DNA of 64,000 nucleotides from an uncultured Victivallales bacterium (GTDB lineage Bacteria > Verrucomicrobiota > Lentisphaeria > Victivallales > UBA1829), in contig CALXSJ010000008.1 of assembly GCA_944391115.1 (NCBI GenBank), positions 90,590-154,589 on the forward strand. The letters are read 5' to 3'. Under the pieces are notes generated by a model. That model was given only the letters and a program-made list of their open reading frames with translations, made no database searches and was not told the origin of the DNA. Position 1 is the stretch's first letter; every line of letters begins with the position of its first letter. Positions 7,293 to 16,027 of the stretch are shown in pieces. A program made the translations under genes and the position numbers.

Positions 7293-10088
7293 ATGTCGAA
7301 AAGGAAAAAAATTCTGACGATTGCCGTTTGCGCGGTGTTCGGATTGCTTTTGCTGACTGCGGCGGCCTGCCGGATTGCTCTCAGTTCGACTGTCATCTGT
7401 TCCAGATGGCTTCCGATGGCGGGCCGGATGACGAATTCTTCCATCTCGGCATCCGAAGTCAATCTGAGTCTTCTCCGCAATTCTCTGGAGATCAAGGATT
7501 TTTTTTACGCGGATTCCAGCGGGTTTGAGCTCCGGATCGATTCATTGAACACGAGGATTGCTTTTTTCAGGCTGTTGTCAAAGGATTTCCGGATCGACGC
7601 CCCCGCGCTGCAGGGAGTGCGCATCAAATTCCGGCAGGCTGCGGGGAAGGCGGCCATTCCGGCCCCTGCACGGAAACCTGCGGGGATTCCGCCTCCGTCC
7701 GTGACAAAAGAACCGTTGCCGCATCCGGGGGATGGGCGCATCCCGCTGATGAACAATATCCGGATTCCGGAATCGATCCTCGGCTGGAAAGTGCTGCCTT
7801 TCAAAGTTGCGCTGCGGGATCTTGTGATCCGCGATCTTGCCGTGGATTATGCCGGGGCGGATGGAACGGAACTGAATTATGCGCTTGAATCTCTGACTTT
7901 GAACCGGATCGGGCCCGGCATGTTTTCGGAACTGCGGCTGGATTCCATTCTGACCGCTTCCCGGAAGAAGACCGGGGTGGAAATCCGGTCGCTTCCTCTG
8001 TCCCTTGTCTGTAAAATGCTTCTGGATTCCAGTCTTTTCCCGGAAAGTCTGGAGCTGTCCGTCGATTCCCGAGCGGAATCTCCGGCCGCTCTTCTTGTTC
8101 CCGCGGCAAGTCTGAAGGTCCCCCTTGCACTGGAGCGGATGCGTTTTCTTGTGCGGGGTAAATGCAGTGCGGGAAAATGGACTCTGGAACAGGGACTTTT
8201 TTCCATGGGAAAATCCTCGCTGAAGGCATCCGGCGAACTGGAGCCCCGTCTCAATCACGCTTCACTTGACTGGACGCTGAAGCTGTATCCCGGGCAGTTT
8301 CCGGAGCCGCTGCCCGGCGTCATCCGGAAATCCGGCATGGATATCGCATACCTGGAGGAAAGCGGAAAACTTTTGTTTCGCAACGGCAGGCTTGACATTT
8401 CCGGCAGCCTGGCGGGGACCGGATTCAAACTGGATGGAAAAGGTGTCGCGGCCGATGATCTGCGCGTTGCGATGAATTATATCTTTGGCGCGGATATTCC
8501 GGGCGGAACATTTGTGCTCTCGAATGCAATGCTGGATGTTTCCGCAGGGAAAAACAGCCTGATCTCCCTGCAGAGTAAAACGCCGCTGAAGTTTTACCGG
8601 ACAAGAGAGGGGGTTTTTCCCGATCCGGCAACTGTGCCGAACCTGCAGTTCCGTCTTCGTGAGATGGCCCTGTCGAATCTGAACATATTCCTGAACGGGA
8701 AAAAATTCCGGAAAGGCGCGGCGGAACTTTCCGCCGCATTGACCGCGGATGAGGCGCGCAATATCCTGCTGACTGCGCATATGCTTGTCCGGGAGAAGCA
8801 TAAGGGCGGAACGGCGGCGGAAATCACCATGGATGCCCGCATCAATCTTGCGGACAACAGCCGGCCGGATTCCATCCGCTTTGCGTCCCGGAAGATCGAT
8901 ATCCCTCTTCTGCGTGATATTTTCTCATTGGAGGAGCCTGTGGCCGCATCCGATCCGGAAGCGGTTGTTTCCGCGCCATCCGCTTCCTCCCGCCGGGAAC
9001 CTTCTGCTGCCGTGCGTGCCGATCCGCAACTGCCGCCGTCTCCGCCTTCGCGCGCCGCCTCCGTTCCATCCGCTTCAGCGCAGGAATCTCCGGCTTTGGC
9101 CGGCAGGCTGCCGGCCTTTCTGCGCAGCAGGGATATTGAAGTGTTTTTCGACTTGAAGAACATGTGTTGCGCGTCTGATGTCAGTCTTGCGCTTGCAGGG
9201 AAGACGGCCTTCCGGAAATGTCTTCTTTCCGCAGACCGGATGCTTCTTCGGATCAACGGCACAGACTTTCCGCTGAATTTCGAGGCGAATCTGGCGGACG
9301 GCCGCTGCAGAGCGGAGGGAATGACAAAGGGCTTGAACGCGGGACCGCTGGTCAATCTCTTCCTGACTCGGAAGACAGCCGCCCTGAAGGTGGATTCCCT
9401 GAAATTCGAACTGAGTGCATCCGGTTTCACCCCGGATCGGATCCGGCAGACTCTGACCGGCACTTTTGTCGCCGGCGTCTCCGGCATTTCCTTGCCGCTG
9501 GAGCTGGATCAGTCCAGCGATCTTTTCCAGCTTGTCATGCTTCCTCTGGAAAATATTCCGTCCCTGCTCGGGATGATCGGAGGCGGCGAACTGAAAAATC
9601 TTGCGCTTGAGAAGACCCGCGGGCTGGCATCCATACTGAGCGGTGATTCGGCCCTGTGCTTCTCTTCCGGCAATCTGGACGTATCATTCCGCGCCGGCGT
9701 GATGACGCTGAAGGACCTGACTCTGACAGGCGATCCGGTTCTTACGGAAACGCTGCTTGGAACCGTCAATCTTGCAACCGGGGGGATTGACCTGAAAACA
9801 CGGACCGGACTGGATGTCATCACGATTCCGCTGAATTTCAAGGGGTCAATCACATCTCCAGTGCCGGATTTCACGAGCGGAATCTCCGATTTCCTGAAAC
9901 TCAACGCCGCGGCTCCGCTTCAGAAAACGGTGGATCGTCTTCTGAACAGCGCACTGAATGTTTCGGAAACGGAGGCCGAAGCGCTGGAAAATGATGAGAA
10001 TGTGTTGGACAAGGCCATTGACAAGGGCATCCGGAACGGACTCCGCAGTCTCGATAAATGGCTGAATCGCCGGAACGGCAGACAATGA
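7293..10088 (+). CDS. AsmA-like envelope protein
   Basis: The 931-residue protein has one N-terminal membrane segment (about residues 7-27) and a long periplasmic part of repeated short beta-rich units, as in AsmA/DUF748-type proteins of Gram-negative envelopes. The late segment around GTVNLATGGIDLKTRTGLDVITIPLNFKGSI matches the AsmA C-terminal type. Relatives are linked to lipid transport and outer-membrane assembly. Two low-complexity Pro/Ala/Ser linkers are present near residues 115-137 and 553-602. galK follows 30 bp later. The specific substrate is not shown by the sequence. Confidence 0.75.
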   Translation: MSKRKKILTIAVCAVFGLLLLTAAACRIALSSTVICSRWLPMAGRMTNSSISASEVNLSLLRNSLEIKDFFYADSSGFELRIDSLNTRIAFFRLLSKDFRIDAPALQGVRIKFRQAAGKAAIPAPARKPAGIPPPSVTKEPLPHPGDGRIPLMNNIRIPESILGWKVLPFKVALRDLVIRDLAVDYAGADGTELNYALESLTLNRIGPGMFSELRLDSILTASRKKTGVEIRSLPLSLVCKMLLDSSLFPESLELSVDSRAESPAALLVPAASLKVPLALERMRFLVRGKCSAGKWTLEQGLFSMGKSSLKASGELEPRLNHASLDWTLKLYPGQFPEPLPGVIRKSGMDIAYLEESGKLLFRNGRLDISGSLAGTGFKLDGKGVAADDLRVAMNYIFGADIPGGTFVLSNAMLDVSAGKNSLISLQSKTPLKFYRTREGVFPDPATVPNLQFRLREMALSNLNIFLNGKKFRKGAAELSAALTADEARNILLTAHMLVREKHKGGTAAEITMDARINLADNSRPDSIRFASRKIDIPLLRDIFSLEEPVAASDPEAVVSAPSASSRREPSAAVRADPQLPPSPPSRAASVPSASAQESPALAGRLPAFLRSRDIEVFFDLKNMCCASDVSLALAGKTAFRKCLLSADRMLLRINGTDFPLNFEANLADGRCRAEGMTKGLNAGPLVNLFLTRKTAALKVDSLKFELSASGFTPDRIRQTLTGTFVAGVSGISLPLELDQSSDLFQLVMLPLENIPSLLGMIGGGELKNLALEKTRGLASILSGDSALCFSSGNLDVSFRAGVMTLKDLTLTGDPVLTETLLGTVNLATGGIDLKTRTGLDVITIPLNFKGSITSPVPDFTSGISDFLKLNAAAPLQKTVDRLLNSALNVSETEAEALENDENVLDKAIDKGIRNGLRSLDKWLNRRNGRQ

Positions 10089-10118
10089 ATCACAATAAAA
10101 TGGGAAAGGAATGAAACC

Positions 10119-11273
10119 ATGGAAGCTCTGGAAAACATTTTTGAATCACATTTCGGACGGAAAGCCGCCGTACTTTCCCGTGCGCCCGGCCGTCTGGAAA
10201 TTCTCGGAAACCATACCGACTATAACGAAGGATATGTTCTGAGCGCCGCCGTCACGCAGTCCACTTCCTTTGCGATGGCTCCGAAGGACGGTTCCCGCTG
10301 CCGTCTGATCGACTGCGCCCTGCCTGGCGAATTTTCGATTGACCTGGACAATATGGACACCCCCCGGAAGGGAGACTGGACCAATTATCTCAAGGGCGCT
10401 CTGGTGGAACTCCGCCGCCGCGGCGTCAAATTCGGCGCTTTCGACGCGGTGCTCCGCAGCACGGTGCCTCTTTCCGCCGGGATGAGCAGTTCCGCAGCCC
10501 TTGAAATGGCATTCTGTTTCGCGCTCAAGACCATCTACGGCATTGATCTGCCGAAAGCCGACTGGGCGCGTGTCGGACAGGCGGTGGAAAACAAATACAT
10601 GGGACTGCAGTCCGGCCTGCTCGACCAGTTCAGTTCGATTTTCGGGAAAAAGGATGCTCTGATTCTCTGCGATTTCCGTTCGGTCGAAGTGCTGAAGAAT
10701 GTTCCGATGCCGCCGGGATATTCCATTGTCGTGGCGAATACGATGGTGAAACACAATCTTGTCGAGTCCGATTACAATCTGCGGCGCGAGAGCTGTGAAC
10801 GCGCACGCGATGCGATCCGCCGCGTCTATCCGGAGGTCCGGATGCTCCGCGATGTCGACAGAAAAATGCTGGACGCATGCCGGGACGCGATGGATGCGGT
10901 GGATTACCGCCGCGCGCTGCATGTTGTCGGGGAGAATGAACGTGTGATGCAGGGGGTCGCCTTCCTGGAAAAGGGGGATATCCGTTCTTTCGGCGAACTG
11001 CTGTTTCTCAGTCACGAGAGTTCCCGCCGCAATTTCGAGAACAGCTGTCCGGAACTGGACGCCCTGGTGGAGATCGCCCGTTCGATTCCCGACTGTCTCG
11101 GCGCGCGTCTAAGCGGCGGCGGATTCGGCGGCATTACGATTCATCTGGTCCGGCACGAGGCGGCGGAACGCTACTGCGACCGTCTCAAGACCGCCTACAA
11201 GGCTATGACGGGAAAAGAGACGCAGACGATTCTCTGCGATATCGGAGACGGCGCTTCCGCGCAGGCGCTTTGA
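10119..11273 (+). CDS. galK: Galactokinase
   Basis: This GHMP-family kinase phosphorylates galactose at C1 with ATP (Leloir pathway). It begins with the galactokinase signature region PGRLEILGNHTDYNEGYVLS near residues 24-43. The ATP-binding motif PLSAGMSSSAALEMA lies near 118-132, and the C-terminal GHMP motif RLSGGGFGG near 329-338. Length (384) is standard. AAGGA sits 10 bases upstream of the ATG. No galT or galE is in the window. Confidence 0.95.
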   Translation: MEALENIFESHFGRKAAVLSRAPGRLEILGNHTDYNEGYVLSAAVTQSTSFAMAPKDGSRCRLIDCALPGEFSIDLDNMDTPRKGDWTNYLKGALVELRRRGVKFGAFDAVLRSTVPLSAGMSSSAALEMAFCFALKTIYGIDLPKADWARVGQAVENKYMGLQSGLLDQFSSIFGKKDALILCDFRSVEVLKNVPMPPGYSIVVANTMVKHNLVESDYNLRRESCERARDAIRRVYPEVRMLRDVDRKMLDACRDAMDAVDYRRALHVVGENERVMQGVAFLEKGDIRSFGELLFLSHESSRRNFENSCPELDALVEIARSIPDCLGARLSGGGFGGITIHLVRHEAAERYCDRLKTAYKAMTGKETQTILCDIGDGASAQAL

Positions 11274-11421
11274 GTCGGCGCTGTTTCCCGCGTGTCTGTC
11301 CCGTACCGGGGGCGGAATGTCTTTTGGATTTCCGTTTCCCGATGCGGCGCGGATTCCGGTTCAGACTGCATCCCGTCGCGCTGTCAAGGTCCCGGCATGC
11401 GGTGGCATGCGCCGGGTCCGC

Positions 11422-12270
11422 TTATCTCCGGCAGAATTCCCGGGGCGAGAGTCCGGTGTGTTTCCGGAAATCGTTGGAGAAATAGAGCTGGTTCTGATAC
11501 CCGCAGAGTGTTGCGATTTCCTTGATTGGCATGGATTTGTTCTGCAGCAGGTTTTTCGCGTAATTGATCCGCTGAGAGATCAGAAACTGAATCGGGGTCA
11601 TGTTCAGGTGTTTTTTGAAGAGACGCGTCAATGTCGCCTTGCTGCATTTCGCCTCCTGGCTGATATCCTCCAGGGTCAGTTTCTGAAAGATGTTCTGCTC
11701 GATGAAATGGCGGCTGGCGATCAGCGCCGGCGGCATTGCGGTTGTTCTCCGCGATGTTGCGATCTGCATCAGAAACGCATAGGCGAGAATGGAAAGTTCG
11801 GAAACGGAATCCGGATTTTTTTCATTCAGCAGGCGGCAGATCCGTTCATGCAGCTCAATGATTTTCAGAGACAGAAAGTCAGGGATGACAAAAAAAGAAT
11901 CCAGTTCCAGCGTCTTGACCAGAATTTTCAGTGCCATGCCGCTGAATCCGATGCATTTCTTGACGCAGTATCCTGCCGGACCCGTTTCCAGCTTATGGGA
12001 ACCGAAGGGAATGACCGCCAGTTCTCCGGGATTCAGGAGAGCGGTCGTGCCGTCGTGATAAATTTTGAGATTGCCTTCCTGGATGAGCTGGATGTCGAGA
12101 TTTTCAAAATGATTGTGGTTGACCCAGTAACCCTCCGCGTATTTGCTGTCTCCGGCGAAAACCGGCCACAGGGTCATGGCCTGGAAGGTCGGCGGCACCC
12201 AGGAGTTCATGTTCTCCCTGATGAAGGGCATTACTTTCTGATTGTAAGTGGTTCCCCGTTTGATTTTCAT
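11422..12270 (-). CDS. AraC-family transcriptional regulator
   Basis: The protein pairs an N-terminal cupin-type effector domain (around LNPGELAVIPFGSHKLE) with two C-terminal helix-turn-helix units. The first is TLEDISQEAKCSKATLTRLFKKHL and the second IKEIATLCGYQNQLYFSNDFRKHTGLSPREF, which is the AraC signature. The start at 12270 (282 residues) is preferred over an ATG at 12423 because GAAGGA precedes it and a putative promoter lies at 12390-12417. It is divergent from a second AraC gene. The inducer is unknown; galK ends 148 bp away but is convergent. Confidence 0.9.
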   Translation of the reverse strand: MKIKRGTTYNQKVMPFIRENMNSWVPPTFQAMTLWPVFAGDSKYAEGYWVNHNHFENLDIQLIQEGNLKIYHDGTTALLNPGELAVIPFGSHKLETGPAGYCVKKCIGFSGMALKILVKTLELDSFFVIPDFLSLKIIELHERICRLLNEKNPDSVSELSILAYAFLMQIATSRRTTAMPPALIASRHFIEQNIFQKLTLEDISQEAKCSKATLTRLFKKHLNMTPIQFLISQRINYAKNLLQNKSMPIKEIATLCGYQNQLYFSNDFRKHTGLSPREFCRR

Positions 12271-12389
12271 TCCGGATGTCCTTCGTTTGCGGTGCAGGCC
12301 GAATGCGACTGCGCCGTGAAATGCCGTTCCGGTGTCCTGCTTTCCCGGAACACCGGCGCAGAGCGGTTCCTTTTCCCCGGTCTGTGGAA

Positions 12390-12417
12390 AATGTAGCATG
12401 CCTCCGGAAAATTGAAA
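12390..12417 (-). promoter_or_regulatory. Putative promoter of the minus-strand AraC gene
   Basis: Minus strand TTTCAA (12417-12412), a 16-bp spacer and TACATT (12395-12390), about 120 bp before the ATG at 12270. Confidence 0.4.
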
Positions 12418-12427
12418 TGGCAAAATG

Positions 12428-12456
12428 GCTGAAAACTTGTCAATTCAGCTGAAAAC
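12428..12456 (+). promoter_or_regulatory. Direct repeat, candidate AraC operator
   Basis: GCTGAAAAC occurs at 12428-12436 and again at 12448-12456, a 20-bp period, between two divergent AraC promoters. The second copy ends 23 bp upstream of the -35 box at 12480. AraC proteins commonly bind direct repeats spaced about two helical turns apart. Confidence 0.4.
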
Positions 12457-12479
12457 GTCTTTCGGAGCAGTCTCTGCAA

Positions 12480-12507
12480 TTGAAAAGAGCCGTTTCGATA
12501 TTACAGT
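12480..12507 (+). promoter_or_regulatory. Putative promoter of the plus-strand AraC gene
   Basis: TTGAAA (12480-12485), a 16-bp spacer and TACAGT (12502-12507). Transcription would begin near 12514, so the upstream ATG at 12425 would not be transcribed. This supports the start at 12533. Confidence 0.5.
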
Positions 12508-12532
12508 ATTCCGGGAAAGGAGATGCTGCACC

Positions 12533-13276
12533 ATGCACATGCCGGAACTTCTGTATTTCGGGCGGGGGAGAAATCCTTCCGCGCAGCTGCATAAACATGC
12601 CTTTTATCAGATTGAATTCTGTCTTTCCGGGCAGTTGTTCTGCAGGACGGAGAAAAGCCGTTTCGTTCTCTCCGCCGGGGAGTTCTGGCTGATCCCGCCG
12701 GAACTGCCGCATCAGTTTCTTGACAACCGGAATCCGTATGAATATCTTTCGTTGAAATTCAGCTGCAATTCCGCGCTTTCCGAATATCACGGGCATGATC
12801 CGCTCTCCTGTTACTGGCTGAATTCGATTCTGCGTCTCATCGGGAACGGAAAGGATTTTTCGGCGTATTCTCCGGAAGGGAAGGCGGTCATAGAAAACTG
12901 CCTGTCCGGAATTCTGCACCATCTTGCGAATGGTTCCGCAGATGCGCACCGGGATTCCCCGTTCATCATGGCGATCCGCGAGGAGGTATGCAAGCACGGT
13001 TACAAGATCAATGTCGCGGAGCTTGCGAACTTTTTCCGCTGCACCCGCTCCCAGCTTCAGTACCGTTTTTCCAAGGAGTGCAGCGGCAGCACCAACGTCA
13101 AGCATTTCATTGAGAGCATTCTGATCTCTCTGGCGGAGCGGCATTTGAAGTATTCGTCCATGAACCTTTCCGAAATCGCAAAGGAAATGAATTTTCCGTC
13201 CATTTACGTTTTTTCCCGTTTCTACAAGCGGAAAACCGGCTGCTCGCCCCGCCGGCGCCGGAGGGAGCAGTTGTAA
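12533..13276 (+). CDS. AraC-family transcriptional regulator
   Basis: The 247-residue protein has an N-terminal cupin domain (HKHAFYQIEFCLSGQLFCRTEKS, then GEFWLIPPELPHQF) and a C-terminal double helix-turn-helix. The recognition segment is NLSEIAKEMNFPSIYVFSRFYKRKTGCSPRRRR. The start at 12533 follows GGAAAGGAG by 11 bases and lies downstream of a promoter at 12480-12507; a 36-codon in-frame extension to 12425 is rejected on that ground. The C-terminus is very basic. The target is unknown, with self-control or control of the divergent neighbour possible. Confidence 0.87.
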   Translation: MHMPELLYFGRGRNPSAQLHKHAFYQIEFCLSGQLFCRTEKSRFVLSAGEFWLIPPELPHQFLDNRNPYEYLSLKFSCNSALSEYHGHDPLSCYWLNSILRLIGNGKDFSAYSPEGKAVIENCLSGILHHLANGSADAHRDSPFIMAIREEVCKHGYKINVAELANFFRCTRSQLQYRFSKECSGSTNVKHFIESILISLAERHLKYSSMNLSEIAKEMNFPSIYVFSRFYKRKTGCSPRRRRREQL

Positions 13277-13309
13277 GCATACGGCCGGAAGCGGCGGAAC
13301 CGATGTCCT

Positions 13310-15586
13310 TCACGCCCGGAGATCCGCTCCGCCGGAGGAGGTGACGACAAACGCCGGCGGCATTCCCTCCAGCATGATGTTGAAATGAAGGAAGATCTTA
13401 TGGAACGCCTCGTCGGACTCCGGCGGAGAAAGTCCGATGAAAATGGCGGAAGCGTCCGTGGATTCCCGGCGCAGTACAAGGTAGTAGGGGTCTTCCGTTA
13501 CCAGCACGCGGGTTTCCGCCTTGATTCTCGCGGATTCCACAAGATGTTCGAGTTCTCCGCGCTGTTCGTCCGCCTCCCGTTCCGTTTTCACCGCCCGCAG
13601 GATCCGCAGCGTCGTTCCCTGCCAGAGCGGATCGTTCACCAGAAGATTGGCAAGAATCAGCATCAGGGAGATGTTGTTGGTGCCGCGCCACCAGATGTCC
13701 ACGCGTCCGCGCACGACGCGGCGCAGAAGACGGCGGTAGGGTTCGAAGTTGTGCATCATGACGCAGCTCATGTGCAGCGTCTGGATGATCCGGATGTTCC
13801 GGATGTTCCGGTCGATCCGGTCCTCGTTGTCCGGAAAGCCCATCATCACGATATTCGGCTTCAGCGGGCCGACCAGATGCGACTGCAGAAAGACGTAGAG
13901 CGCCTTGTCGAAATCCTTGCAGACCACAACCTCGGGGAAGACGCTGTAAATTTCGTGCCGTTCCAGAATTTCGGAAAGCCGCTTTTTATACTGGTCGCGC
14001 ATGGCGAAGGCGTCCCGGTCCATTTGGCACTCGACGAACTGCACCATGGAAATGATGCCGCGGGCGGATTCCATCATGGTTGCGAAGCAGGGCATGTAAA
14101 ACTGCTGTTCGGGGCGGCTGGAAAGAACCACCATTGTCGGACGCCAGTTTTTCGGATCCGGCGGCGTCTGCGCCAGTCTGTGCAGGTTCATGCGGATCCG
14201 CGAATAAAGAAATCCTCTCCGCGCATCTCCGAAAGCGACCTTGTAACGTCTTCGTTTGATGTGGATGAACAGACCCCAGGCGATGATCAGTGCAACGGAT
14301 GCTGCAAAAACGTCAATGTAGAACGCCACCAGAATACAGGCGATGAATCCGTACATTGCAACCGACCAGTGAAAGAAACGGAACCGGGGCCGGAAGGAGG
14401 GATTGGCCCCGTAGGATTCCACAAATGCGGCAAGGTTCACCATCGCATACGTGAGCAGGAAACACATGGAGGCGATTTCCGCGACCATGTTCATGCCCGT
14501 GCTGATCCCGGTCGGACTCAGCCCTTCCAGGCCGCCCCAGAGCAGGACGGCGATTACAATTGCCAGAAGCACCAGTGTCGCCCTGCGCGGCTCGTTGTGC
14601 GCGCCGTGGCCTTTGGCCAGAGCGGAGAGCTGGGGAAAAATGCTGTCCTTGGCCAGCGCCTGCAGCACGCGCGGCGCACAGACGAACAGGCCCAGCGCGG
14701 TCGAGATCGTTGCGGCGATCACGCCGAGCGTAATCAGAAATCCGGTTCCGGACGGAGCATTCTCCACAATGACTTTGTAGGGATTCTGCATGAGTTCATC
14801 CCGGTGGAAGGCCGCGCCGTAGAGGAGAAATTCCAGCAGATAAAGCGTCCCGCCGAGCAGGATTGTGATGATGATGCCGCGCGGAATGGACTTGGAGGGG
14901 TCCTTCAGATCGCCGGACATGTTAACGCCGGCCATGATTCCGGTCACGGCGGGGAAAAACACGGCGAACAGTCTGCCGAACACGGCGCCTTTCACCGGTT
15001 CGAAGTTCGCCTGGAAAGTCGCCGGATCCAGATGCGGAACGGCTCCGGCATACATGGTCAGAATCCCGATCGCAAGCGCAAGGAAGATCAGAACCTGAAA
15101 CTTCATGGCGAGGTCGGCTCCGGTGAAGGTGATCATGCCGAGAAGCACGCCGGTACCGAGCGCGATGAACAGATATCCCGGAGCCAGCGCCGGAAAATCG
15201 CTGCATACGGCTTCCGCAAAACCGAGAATGTTGAAGGGAATGGAGATCCCCTGTGCGAGAAACAGTGTCACGCCGATGGAGCCGCCGAATCCGGGACCCA
15301 GGGTCCGGGAAATCAGAAAATAGACGCCGCCGCCTTTGACCGGAGTGTTGGAGGAAATGGCGGAAATGGAAAGCGCCGTCGCCATGACGATGCTGAGAGA
15401 GATTGCCAGAATAATCAGCGAATACAGGATGCCGGCGCGTCCCGTGATGTAGTTGACGCGCAGGAACATGATCGCGCCGAGCATCGTCAGGATCGAGGGC
15501 AGGACAACTCCGTAAAACGTGCCGAAATTGTGCCCCGTGTCCACGGACGCGTTTTTTCTTTCCTGATTGTCCTGAATGGAACGCAT
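13310..15586 (-). CDS. SLC12-like cation-chloride cotransporter / APC-superfamily permease
   Basis: The first 450 or so residues hold about 12 membrane segments of the amino acid-polyamine-organocation superfamily. The opening GTFYGVVLPSILTMLGAIMFLRVNYITGRAG resembles SLC12 cation-chloride cotransporters more than amino acid permeases, as does SNTPVKGGGVYFLISRTLGPGFGGSIG. A cytosolic domain of about 300 residues follows (RPTMVVLSSRPEQ, then NIVMMGFPDNEDR), like the SLC12 C-terminal domain. AGGAG precedes the ATG by 8 bases and a strong promoter lies at 15630-15657. The transported ion or solute is not shown. Confidence 0.85.
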   Translation of the reverse strand: MRSIQDNQERKNASVDTGHNFGTFYGVVLPSILTMLGAIMFLRVNYITGRAGILYSLIILAISLSIVMATALSISAISSNTPVKGGGVYFLISRTLGPGFGGSIGVTLFLAQGISIPFNILGFAEAVCSDFPALAPGYLFIALGTGVLLGMITFTGADLAMKFQVLIFLALAIGILTMYAGAVPHLDPATFQANFEPVKGAVFGRLFAVFFPAVTGIMAGVNMSGDLKDPSKSIPRGIIITILLGGTLYLLEFLLYGAAFHRDELMQNPYKVIVENAPSGTGFLITLGVIAATISTALGLFVCAPRVLQALAKDSIFPQLSALAKGHGAHNEPRRATLVLLAIVIAVLLWGGLEGLSPTGISTGMNMVAEIASMCFLLTYAMVNLAAFVESYGANPSFRPRFRFFHWSVAMYGFIACILVAFYIDVFAASVALIIAWGLFIHIKRRRYKVAFGDARRGFLYSRIRMNLHRLAQTPPDPKNWRPTMVVLSSRPEQQFYMPCFATMMESARGIISMVQFVECQMDRDAFAMRDQYKKRLSEILERHEIYSVFPEVVVCKDFDKALYVFLQSHLVGPLKPNIVMMGFPDNEDRIDRNIRNIRIIQTLHMSCVMMHNFEPYRRLLRRVVRGRVDIWWRGTNNISLMLILANLLVNDPLWQGTTLRILRAVKTEREADEQRGELEHLVESARIKAETRVLVTEDPYYLVLRRESTDASAIFIGLSPPESDEAFHKIFLHFNIMLEGMPPAFVVTSSGGADLRA

Positions 15587-15629
15587 GCTGCTGTTCTCCT
15601 GCGGAAACGTGCCGCTGATTTGCCTTATT

Positions 15630-15657
15630 AATATAGCAGAAGATGCTCTTTTGTCAA
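15630..15657 (-). promoter_or_regulatory. Strong sigma70-type promoter of the transporter gene
   Basis: Minus strand TTGACA (15657-15652), a 16-bp spacer and TATATT (15635-15630), 44 bp before the ATG. It has the same boxes and spacing as the rml promoter. Confidence 0.75.
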
Positions 15658-15743
15658 GTCGCCCGCGGGAATTTTAATTACCGGAAACGAAGCATTGCGG
15701 ATCTTCGGAGGTGTCTGAAGGGAGATGAGGAAGGGACGGGAAA

Positions 15744-15776
15744 AGGAGTTTTTATAATAAAAATTCCTGTTTTTTT
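15744..15776 (+). terminator. Orphan rho-independent terminator
   Basis: An 11-bp stem with one G-T pair (15744-15754 with 15758-15768), a 3-base loop, then G and seven T. No gene ends here on the plus strand. Confidence 0.5.
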
Positions 15777-15896
15777 AAAAAGAGCGGGCAACTTTTATGA
15801 TTCCCAACGGTCTGAAACAAAAAAAAGGGAAGGAAAAACGCGTGATGTTTATCTGAACAATCCAAAAAAAACAATGACTATTTTTAAGATTTATCT

Positions 15897-15925
15897 TTGA
15901 AAAGATGTTGCCGTTGTGCTATCTT
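15897..15925 (+). promoter_or_regulatory. Putative promoter of the S24-like regulator
   Basis: TTGAAA (15897-15902), a 17-bp spacer and TATCTT (15920-15925), about 100 bp before the ATG. Confidence 0.5.
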
Positions 15926-16027
15926 ACGAATACGGAAAAACATTTTTATCCTGGATTGAAACAAACGGGAAGTCAGAATTTTTTTTTTCTGAAAAATAGT
16001 CTGCGTGACAAATGAAAGGGACATCAA

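Larger units (their letters stand above)
15587..16027. other. 441-bp AT-rich divergent intergenic region
   Basis: The region holds the transporter promoter (15630-15657), a purine-rich stretch, an orphan terminator-like hairpin (15744-15776) and the S24-regulator promoter (15897-15925). No convincing coding frame is seen. A small RNA ending at the hairpin is possible but not shown. Confidence 0.5.

Noticed and set aside
13385..15631. Open frame of 748 codons on the plus strand
   Set aside because: It is antisense to the SLC12-like transporter and has a His/Arg/Asp-rich composition typical of shadow frames.
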